Positions 15,698 to 21,675 of a DNA stretch of 64,000 nt are shown here, in pieces. This DNA is from Caecibacter massiliensis (lineage in GTDB: Bacteria; Bacillota; Negativicutes; Veillonellales; Megasphaeraceae). The stretch lies in the NCBI GenBank assembly GCA_900095875.1, contig LT608311.1, positions 1,240,001-1,304,000 of the forward strand, written 5' to 3'. The notes below the pieces were generated by a model that worked only from the letters and a program-made list of their open reading frames with translations, was not told where the DNA came from and did no database searches. Numbering within the stretch: position 1 is the first letter of the stretch; each line of letters begins with the position of its first letter. The translations under genes were made by a program, and so were the position numbers.

Positions 15698-16843
15698 TTA
15701 ATTATCTGAATCTTCCCGTTCCAGGCCGATTTCTTTATCTTTCATGAAATATACTTTGATGAAGACGACGATGATCATGATGATGCCGACCTGTCCCAGA
15801 AGTGGATACAGGAAGCCAATCAGTTTGCCGAAACCAATCTGTGCACCGAAAAATGCGACGATGCCCAGAATGACGGAGACGGCCATTTTGGCGGTTTTAT
15901 TGGGAAGCCATTGTTCCAGTTTGTTGATGACGACCCAGAACATAGGAGCGCCGGTACTGTAAATACCCATAAGAAGGATAATCGAAAAGACGGCTGCCAG
16001 CGCCGGAGCGAACTGCTGGGCCAGGAACAGATTAGGAACCTGCAGCTTGGCGACCTGTTCCGGGAAGCAGAGCATGGCAGCCGTCATGAGGCCGCCGGCC
16101 AACATGAGGGCGACGCCGCCTATGAAGCCGCCGAGAAATGCTTCTTTGCGGTTATTGGCCTTGCCGCCCAGCCCGGTCAGGAACGGGATAGAGCCAAATA
16201 CCATGCAGGATGCATAAAGGACGCCACTGAACCAGGCGGAATCCAGGAAGGCGTACTTGGCGAACCACCAGGATTTAGTGGCACGCAGGTCATACAGGAC
16301 TTCCCAGTTCTGTGCCCAGCCGCCATGGAAGCTGATGAGCGTCATGAGGCCGATGCCCAGTGTAAAGACGATGATGACAGGACCGATGGCACCGATGATA
16401 TCGGCCAGCTTCATCAGTCCCAGCATGACCGTAAGGACGCAGAGAGCGGCCATGAAGACACGGCCGGCATCGGCAGGAATGCCTACGAATTCAGAAGCAA
16501 TGGCTCCTGTTCCGGCAATCATGATAGAGACGACTGAAAACAGGAACAGGACAGTCACCCATTCTAAGATGGTTCCTACATATTTTCCACAATAATAACG
16601 AAAAGCCTGGGTGTGATATTTTAATTTTAAATCATAGCCCTTTTGCATCAGTGCGCCACCAAAAAATGCAAATATGAGCATACTGATGGCTGCGCCAATG
16701 AAACCGTCCGGTCCGTACGCGCCAAAGAACTGCAGGACTTCCTGTCCTGTAGCATAGCCAGAACCTATCATAAAAGCACAATAGGCACCGGCAAAAATAA
16801 TAATGTTTTTCAAACTTGTCTTGCCTGTCTTATTGATATCCAA
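15698..16843 (-). CDS. YkvI-like membrane protein (COG3949), putative amino acid transporter
   Basis: 381 aa with about 10 membrane segments. The N-terminus IIIFAGAYCAFMIGSGYATG with the GSGYATGQEVLQFF motif marks the YkvI family of the amino acid-polyamine-organocation superfamily; function is not established. The protein starts with TTG at 16843, eight bases after GGGGGA. It lies between an SSF symporter and a HisC-like aminotransferase on the same strand (60 nt from the latter), which suggests that this strand groups uptake and conversion of an amino acid. Confidence 0.8.
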   Translation of the reverse strand: MDINKTGKTSLKNIIIFAGAYCAFMIGSGYATGQEVLQFFGAYGPDGFIGAAISMLIFAFFGGALMQKGYDLKLKYHTQAFRYYCGKYVGTILEWVTVLFLFSVVSIMIAGTGAIASEFVGIPADAGRVFMAALCVLTVMLGLMKLADIIGAIGPVIIVFTLGIGLMTLISFHGGWAQNWEVLYDLRATKSWWFAKYAFLDSAWFSGVLYASCMVFGSIPFLTGLGGKANNRKEAFLGGFIGGVALMLAGGLMTAAMLCFPEQVAKLQVPNLFLAQQFAPALAAVFSIILLMGIYSTGAPMFWVVINKLEQWLPNKTAKMAVSVILGIVAFFGAQIGFGKLIGFLYPLLGQVGIIMIIVVFIKVYFMKDKEIGLEREDSDN

Positions 16844-16903
16844 TGTTTTTTCCCCCAGTTTTATTTAAATTTGGACAGGATCCGGCCATAGGTATCCCCC
16901 ACC

Positions 16904-18010
16904 CTATGCCTGGAGCTCGCTTTCTATAGCGGCAATACGTGTAAGCAGCGGTTTTACATCATCGGGGACGCGCAGACGGACGTGGCGTTTTCCGATTCCT
17001 TCAAAATCGACACCATATTCGACGCGGATGCCATGTTTCCAGAATATGGCGCCCAAGTCCGTATCGGCATCTGTGTAATACAGTCCGATAGGCACATCGG
17101 GGCGTGTTTTTGAAACATGCAGGACGTGCAGACTATCTATGAGGGCTTTTTTATTGTTTGCAATGGTTTCTCTGGACATTTTCAAAAAGCCCGGATCTTG
17201 AAGCACAATGGGAATCAGTTTGTCTGCTGGTGTCGTGATGGTCATTTCGCCGGGATCTTTAGCTAGGACCGGGACCATTGCCTTAGGCAGGACTATGTAA
17301 CCGGCACGGAGTGCACCCAGTCCGAATCCTTTGGAAAAGGTACGGGCGATGACCAGATTGTCATAGTCGTTGATGAGCGAAACGGCCGATTCTTCTTTTT
17401 CAAGAAAATCGCCGTAGGCTTCGTCGATGACGACGACAATTTCTTTTTCTCGTGCCGCGTCGAGAATACGGCGGATGTCAGCCAGCGGTAGTGCCTGCCC
17501 TGTCGGATTATTGGGATTGTCGATATAAGCCAGCCGCTGACCTGGTTTCAGTGCCGCAATATAGCGGTCTGTGTCAAAGGCGAATTTCTCTTCTTCTTTC
17601 AGCGGGACGGATACGATGGCTGCTCCGCAGGAGCGGGCATTGGACGTATACGACGAGAAACACGGCATCGGTGCTACAACAGTCGTCCCTTCTTCCAGAA
17701 AGATACTGTTGATGCGGCACAAGGCACTCATAGATCCGCTTTGCATGGATATCTGGGATATGTCCAGATCGGCGATATCTGAAAAATACTGGCAGATATG
17801 GCGGCGGGTTTCCGTAAAAGGATGGGCCGGATACGAATGAAGCAGATCGAACGTATCGGCATAGGCTTCTTTTGTCAGAGTCGGTGTAACACCGCAGGGA
17901 TTGACTCCCAGTGAGCAATCGATGATATCCTTTTCCAGAGATGTGCCTTCATCTTTCAAATAACTGTATACGGTCACGTTTTCCAGAGCGTGACGGATAT
18001 GGTAATGCAT
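16904..18010 (-). CDS. PLP-dependent class I/II aminotransferase (HisC/CobD-like)
   Basis: 368 aa fold-type I aminotransferase. Motifs: AYIDNPNNPTGQALP, VVIDEAYGDFL and the PLP lysine in ARTFSKGFGLGALRAGYI. Closest by pattern are histidinol-phosphate aminotransferases and the related CobD L-threonine-phosphate decarboxylase; the N-terminal IDCSLGVNPCGVTP resembles both. GGAGGTGATACC directly precedes the ATG. There are no his or cob genes next to it, so the substrate is open. It heads a minus-strand run with the YkvI-like permease. Confidence 0.85.
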   Translation of the reverse strand: MHYHIRHALENVTVYSYLKDEGTSLEKDIIDCSLGVNPCGVTPTLTKEAYADTFDLLHSYPAHPFTETRRHICQYFSDIADLDISQISMQSGSMSALCRINSIFLEEGTTVVAPMPCFSSYTSNARSCGAAIVSVPLKEEEKFAFDTDRYIAALKPGQRLAYIDNPNNPTGQALPLADIRRILDAAREKEIVVVIDEAYGDFLEKEESAVSLINDYDNLVIARTFSKGFGLGALRAGYIVLPKAMVPVLAKDPGEMTITTPADKLIPIVLQDPGFLKMSRETIANNKKALIDSLHVLHVSKTRPDVPIGLYYTDADTDLGAIFWKHGIRVEYGVDFEGIGKRHVRLRVPDDVKPLLTRIAAIESELQA

Positions 18011-18217
18011 GGTATCACCTCCATAATATATTCAGCTGATACTTATACTGATAATGAGTACAAACAGCCTATAATAACCCTATTCTACCGTTATGGGACG
18101 GGTTTGTAAAGCGATTCTCAAGGCATTAGACAGGCCATCAGAATTAAAACGTTTTACTCGTGGGCGGTATAGCTGAGGTGCATCTGGCAGGTAATTTAGA
18201 TGTTGATACAGAAAATT
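18011..18217. other. Intergenic stretch without recognised gene
   Basis: About 200 bases between the divergent aminotransferase and copper-locus genes. I see no open frame or hairpin of note here before the parS site at 18218. Confidence 0.5.
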
Positions 18218-18233
18218 TGTTTCACGTGAAACA
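18218..18233. promoter_or_regulatory. parS site 1 (chromosome segregation)
   Basis: TGTTTCACGTGAAACA is a perfect parS of the Bacillus/Firmicute consensus; flanking bases extend the palindrome to 22 bp (18215-18236). ParB, encoded at 31229, should load here. It is intergenic, 16 bp upstream of the putative response-regulator sites. Confidence 0.95.
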
Positions 18234-18248
18234 AATAAATTTTTTTAT

Positions 18249-18281
18249 CTTCATAGTTTCTTCATACTTTCTACATGATTT
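18249..18281 (+). promoter_or_regulatory. Three tandem 11-bp repeats, putative OmpR-type response regulator operator
   Basis: CTTCATAGTTT, CTTCATACTTT and CTACATGATTT follow one another directly. An 11-bp direct-repeat spacing is typical of OmpR/PhoB-family binding. They end 16 bp upstream of a -10 element TATAGT (18298-18303), so they would replace a -35 box, as in activated promoters. The regulator at 19142 is the obvious candidate. Confidence 0.6.
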
Positions 18282-18332
18282 CTCTATATGCATCGTGTAT
18301 AGTATGGATATGTTCAAAAGGAGGAATAATAT

Positions 18333-18986
18333 ATGACTATGGTAATGACTCACTACATGGAGCTGTTGTCTCTGCACCAGCCCTGGTTTTTAATTTTATT
18401 TATGCTCGTACCGATGGTACTGGCAGAAACGATTCTCGCTTCCGGCGCTTTTTCTCTGTTGTACAAAGACGGACGCAGTGCCAAGTGGGATTCTCTCAGT
18501 CATGTTTGTGGATTGGTCCTTGGTATTTTCTTTATCTGTGCATCTGTTTACATCGTGGCCTGCTATGTCCCCACGATTGAATGGAGAGGCCCGATTGATT
18601 ACATTTCTATCTGGTCTTATGTACTGGCCATTATTCCGGCCGTATTGATTCTGCTCCAGGAATTGGGAATTATCTATAAAAAGCTGGATAACACCATGAA
18701 AATCAAACATCATATTGTGCTCATGATACTCTTTGTCTTATTCACTCACCTGGCTATGGTATTCGGCATGGCTGATCCCCAGCTGGCAGGATATCAGCCG
18801 CCTATGAATACGATGAACATGCAACAGGGCAGTATGGATCACGGCCAGATGACCAATCAGGATACTATGCAGCAGGGCCAGATGAATCATGATAATATGA
18901 ATCAAAGCAATATGAATCATAATCAGATGGATCATAGCCAGATGAACCATGAACAAATGCACGACCAGATGAACAATAACAAATAG
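18333..18986 (+). CDS. Membrane protein with Met/His-rich tail, putative copper handling
   Basis: 217 aa. Four predicted membrane helices (about 12-35, 53-77, 88-110, 126-146) are followed by a hydrophilic tail from residue 155 rich in Met, His, Gln and Asn, with repeated NHDQM/MDHSQM-like units. Such tails bind Cu(I) and occur in CopB-like proteins. I recognise a family of DUF6803-type proteins but am not certain of the name. AAAAGGAGGA precedes the ATG. Upstream are putative response-regulator repeats; downstream a two-component system and copA. Copper binding is inferred from composition and location. Confidence 0.75.
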   Translation: MTMVMTHYMELLSLHQPWFLILFMLVPMVLAETILASGAFSLLYKDGRSAKWDSLSHVCGLVLGIFFICASVYIVACYVPTIEWRGPIDYISIWSYVLAIIPAVLILLQELGIIYKKLDNTMKIKHHIVLMILFVLFTHLAMVFGMADPQLAGYQPPMNTMNMQQGSMDHGQMTNQDTMQQGQMNHDNMNQSNMNHNQMDHSQMNHEQMHDQMNNNK

Positions 18987-19004
18987 AAGTCAATGATGTT
19001 TCCT

Positions 19005-19045
19005 AAAAGCTTCCTCGTACAATCGTTGTGTGGGGAGGCTTTTTT
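19005..19045 (+). terminator. Intrinsic terminator
   Basis: AAGCTTCCTCGTACAA pairs with TTGTGTGGGGAGGCTT with some wobble, followed by a T run. Confidence 0.7.
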
Positions 19046-19141
19046 GTATACCGATTGATACGACTTGGTATGGAACAGTTCTCCCGCGTAGAATTTTGAT
19101 GTACAATACATATTGGATATAGATTTTTTGGAGGTGGTATT

Positions 19142-19843
19142 GTGCTCCCCTACTCTATTCTCATTGCTGATGATGATGAAAAATTACTTACCGTGCTCCG
19201 TTCTTATTTTGAACAGGATCAATGTCTGGTGTATACGGCCCAGACAGGCCGGCAGGCGCTGGATATACTCAAACGATATGAGCCTCAGCTCCTGGTTCTC
19301 GATGTGATGATGCCGGATATGGACGGTTTTGAAGTCTGCCGGCATGTACGCCAGACTAATGATATTCCCATTATTTTCCTGACAGCCAGAGACGATGAAA
19401 CAGATCGTCTTGTGGGGCTGAACATTGGAGCCGATGACTACGTGACCAAACCGTTTAACGTTAAAGAACTGATGGCCCGTGCCCATGCCATGCTTCGTAG
19501 AGCGCGGGGAGAAGTCATACAGCAGTCGTCACAGCTTATACGGGGGGATTTGGTCATTGATAAAGAAAAATTCACCGTCACCCGCAACGGAGAGGCTGTT
19601 TCGCTTACTCCGACAGAATTTAATCTGCTGGAAGTGATGGCCTCTTCTCCCGGTCGTGTTTTTAGCCGCATGCAGCTCATGGAGCGGGCACAGGGCGGAT
19701 ACAGTTTTGAAGGGTATGAACGGACTATTGATACGCACATCCGGAATCTGCGGAAAAAACTGGAGCGTGACGCGGCCCATCCTGAATACATACTTACCGT
19801 CTACGGGATTGGCTATAAATTTGGAGGGACTGCTCATGACTAA
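19142..19843 (+). CDS. OmpR/PhoB-family response regulator (copper-type)
   Basis: 233 aa. Receiver domain with the acidic pocket ADDDE (9-13), phosphorylated Asp54 in LVLDVMMPD, and the conserved Lys in DDYVTKPF. The C-terminal winged helix includes SLTPTEFNLLEVMASSPGRVFSR and RTIDTHIRNLRKKL. GTG at 19142 follows GGAGGTGG. It overlaps the sensor kinase gene by 8 nt. Its position between a Met/His-rich membrane protein and copA makes metal, probably copper, the likely signal. Confidence 0.92.
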   Translation: MLPYSILIADDDEKLLTVLRSYFEQDQCLVYTAQTGRQALDILKRYEPQLLVLDVMMPDMDGFEVCRHVRQTNDIPIIFLTARDDETDRLVGLNIGADDYVTKPFNVKELMARAHAMLRRARGEVIQQSSQLIRGDLVIDKEKFTVTRNGEAVSLTPTEFNLLEVMASSPGRVFSRMQLMERAQGGYSFEGYERTIDTHIRNLRKKLERDAAHPEYILTVYGIGYKFGGTAHD

Positions 19844-20939
19844 CTATTATAGTCTTGTCTTCCGGCTGACAGGCATTATCTTTTTTCTTTTTATTATGAC
19901 TATCGGCATCCTTCTGTTTTTAGTCAATTATCAGATGGATGCGCACTTCTCTCATTATCTTTATAATCACTCCATGGAAATGGGCATAACTTCCCATGGG
20001 ATGGCAGAAGAAATATATGTTTCTTCTGTTCACCGGTCTCTTTTATGGGTTGGTGCCGTCATGACTCTTCTCAGTGTATTTATCAGCTGGATTGTCATCC
20101 GCTGGTCTATTCAGCCCCTGCAGGATCTGACAGAAGCCGTCCGTCATGTTGAGGCTGGTTCCTTCGGGGAAACCGTGCTCGTTGACCGACAGGATGAAGT
20201 GGGATTACTGGCCCAGTCTTTTAATGCTATGTCAAAAAAGTTACAATACAATGACACGATGCGTCGCCATCTCTTTGCCAGTATAGCCCATGAACTCCGG
20301 ACACCTCTTGCCATTATCCAGGGAAATCTGGAGGGCATGATCGATAATGTCATTCCGGCAGACAAGAAAACATTTTTGTCTCTGGAAGACGAAGTTCTCC
20401 GCGTAAGCCGGCTCGTTCAGGATCTGCGGGATTTGTCCCTGGCAGAAATCAATGAATTACAACTTCATTGCCATCCTTTGCAGATAAATGACCTTCTTCA
20501 ACAGGCGGCTAGTATGCTGGAACCGCTTTTTGAGGAAAAACAATTACAGGTCCGCCTTTCTACAGATGATGAGGTACCGCTCCTTTCACTGGATAAAGAC
20601 CGGATGAATCAGGTTATTTATAATCTTTTAAATAATGCTATCCGCTATGTACCTTGCGGAGGGGCTGTTTTCATTCAATCGCGGCTGCGGCGGCTAAAAA
20701 ACGGCCAGCGCGTCGAAATCTGTATTGCTGATTCCGGACCGGGTATCAGTCATCAGGACGTACCTCATATTTTTGAGTATTTCTATCGGGCAGAGAAATC
20801 ACGAAACCGTAAGAGTGGAGGTTCCGGTATTGGCCTGGCTCTGGCGCGGCAATATGTCATCAATCAGGGTGGATATATACGCGTCCACAGTAAAGAGGGA
20901 AAAGGCACGATCTTTACAATCTGCTTCCCCATTTTATAA
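19836..20939 (+). CDS. Sensor histidine kinase, putative copper sensor
   Basis: 367 aa. Two membrane helices (about 9-31 and 68-88) enclose a short extracytoplasmic loop unusually rich in His and Met (AHFSHYLYNHSMEMG, TSHGMAEE), suiting Cu or Ag sensing. A HAMP linker follows, then the H-box FASIAHELRTPLAII, the N-box NLLNNAIRY, and the G-boxes DSGPGI and GGSGIGLAL. ATG at 19836 lies within the end of the response regulator gene, preceded by GGAGGG, which argues for translational coupling. Its transcript ends at the parS-containing hairpin. Confidence 0.92.
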   Translation: MTNYYSLVFRLTGIIFFLFIMTIGILLFLVNYQMDAHFSHYLYNHSMEMGITSHGMAEEIYVSSVHRSLLWVGAVMTLLSVFISWIVIRWSIQPLQDLTEAVRHVEAGSFGETVLVDRQDEVGLLAQSFNAMSKKLQYNDTMRRHLFASIAHELRTPLAIIQGNLEGMIDNVIPADKKTFLSLEDEVLRVSRLVQDLRDLSLAEINELQLHCHPLQINDLLQQAASMLEPLFEEKQLQVRLSTDDEVPLLSLDKDRMNQVIYNLLNNAIRYVPCGGAVFIQSRLRRLKNGQRVEICIADSGPGISHQDVPHIFEYFYRAEKSRNRKSGGSGIGLALARQYVINQGGYIRVHSKEGKGTIFTICFPIL

Positions 20940-20941
20940 TG

Positions 20942-20994
20942 AAAAGGATGCTGTATCATGTTTCACGTGAAACATAGTACAGCATCCTTTTTTT
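20942..20994 (+). terminator. Intrinsic terminator whose upper stem is a parS site
   Basis: AAAAGGATGCTGTA (20942-20955) pairs with TACAGCATCCTTTT (20978-20991), then T's. The parS palindrome fills the space between the arms, so the RNA would form one long rod with the parS half-sites as the upper stem. Confidence 0.85.
20959..20974. promoter_or_regulatory. parS site 2, embedded in a terminator
   Basis: A second perfect TGTTTCACGTGAAACA, 2.7 kb from the first. It sits between the sensor kinase gene and the DUF1294 gene. Confidence 0.95.
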
Positions 20995-21047
20995 ATGATA
21001 CAATAGGAATAACAGAAATGAGCGGATTGAAAGAAAGGAGTTCGTAT

Positions 21048-21326
21048 ATGCTGAATATTAATCTGACCTTTGTGTACTGGTATTTATTTTTACTGAATAT
21101 CCTTACCTTTGCCCTGTTTGGATTGGAAAAACGATTTCAGGACGGCGGATCTTCCCGTATACCGGAATGGGTCCTGCTCCTGCTGGCTGTACTGGGAGGG
21201 TCGATGGGAGCTTTCTTTGCTATTTATATTTTTACTTATAAAAAAGACCGGCCAAAATTTAAATACGGAATCCTTGCCCTGTATGCCATACAATTCGCAA
21301 TCTGTGTCCGGCTGGGCATATTCTGA
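21048..21326 (+). CDS. DUF1294 family small membrane protein
   Basis: 92 aa with three predicted membrane helices. The FGLEKRFQD segment, IPEWVLLLLAVLGGSMGAFFA and the HKT-like KKDRPKFKYGI are recognisable of DUF1294, a family of unknown function. ATG at 21048 follows AAAGGAG by 7 nt; the frame is open further upstream into the parS terminator but without a ribosome binding site. It is convergent with copA and has no clear functional link to copper. Confidence 0.8.
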   Translation: MLNINLTFVYWYLFLLNILTFALFGLEKRFQDGGSSRIPEWVLLLLAVLGGSMGAFFAIYIFTYKKDRPKFKYGILALYAIQFAICVRLGIF

Positions 21327-21360
21327 TTTGCCGGTCCTGCATTAGAGGGTAATACACAAC

Positions 21361-21403
21361 GGACCTGCCGTGAAATACCTGGGGTATTTTTTCGGCAGGT
21401 CCG
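21361..21403. terminator. Bidirectional terminator between DUF1294 gene and copA
   Basis: GGACCTGCCG pairs with CGGCAGGTCC, with an inner GAAATACC/GGTATTTT stem. Confidence 0.75.
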
Positions 21404-21468
21404 TTTGTCTTTTCTATGGGAATTTCCGTACTAGTTCACCCATACACGACAGAATCCGGTGGTGTCTA

Positions 21469-21675
21469 TCAGGCAGTTACCAGTTTATAACCGGCATCGG
21501 CAATGACTTTGGCAAATTCTTCTGTAGAGATGTCACGGGTGGCTTCTACGTCGGCTTTGCCGCCATCGAGATCAACCGATACGGCGGTTACGCCATTCAT
21601 AGCGGATAATGCTTCCTGGACGTGTTTCTGGCAATGCTGGCACATCATGCCTTCAATTTTTAATGTGGTTTTCAT
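21469..21675 (-). CDS. copZ: Possible internally initiated copper chaperone CopZ
   Basis: An in-frame ATG at 21675 inside copA has AAGAGGA 7 nt upstream and would give a 68-aa protein: MKTTLKIEGMMCQHCQKH, then a complete ferredoxin-like metal-binding domain. This is the normal size of a free CopZ, which delivers Cu(I) to CopA. It could be made separately from the copA message. That a free product exists is inference. Confidence 0.45.
   Translation of the reverse strand: MKTTLKIEGMMCQHCQKHVQEALSAMNGVTAVSVDLDGGKADVEATRDISTEEFAKVIADAGYKLVTA

Noticed and set aside
18811-18984. Tandem-like repeated DNA, possible CRISPR or satellite
   Set aside because: The repetition follows codons for Met, Asn, His and Gln in the tail of a protein gene; unit lengths vary and there are no spacers.
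19656-19835. A 60-residue N-terminal extension of the sensor kinase
   Set aside because: It overlaps the response regulator gene in another frame; the kinase begins naturally at ATG 19836 with a membrane helix.
20958-21047. N-terminal extension of the DUF1294 protein beginning in the parS site
   Set aside because: The frame is open but has no ribosome binding site and would be translated from within a terminator hairpin; ATG 21048 has AAAGGAG.
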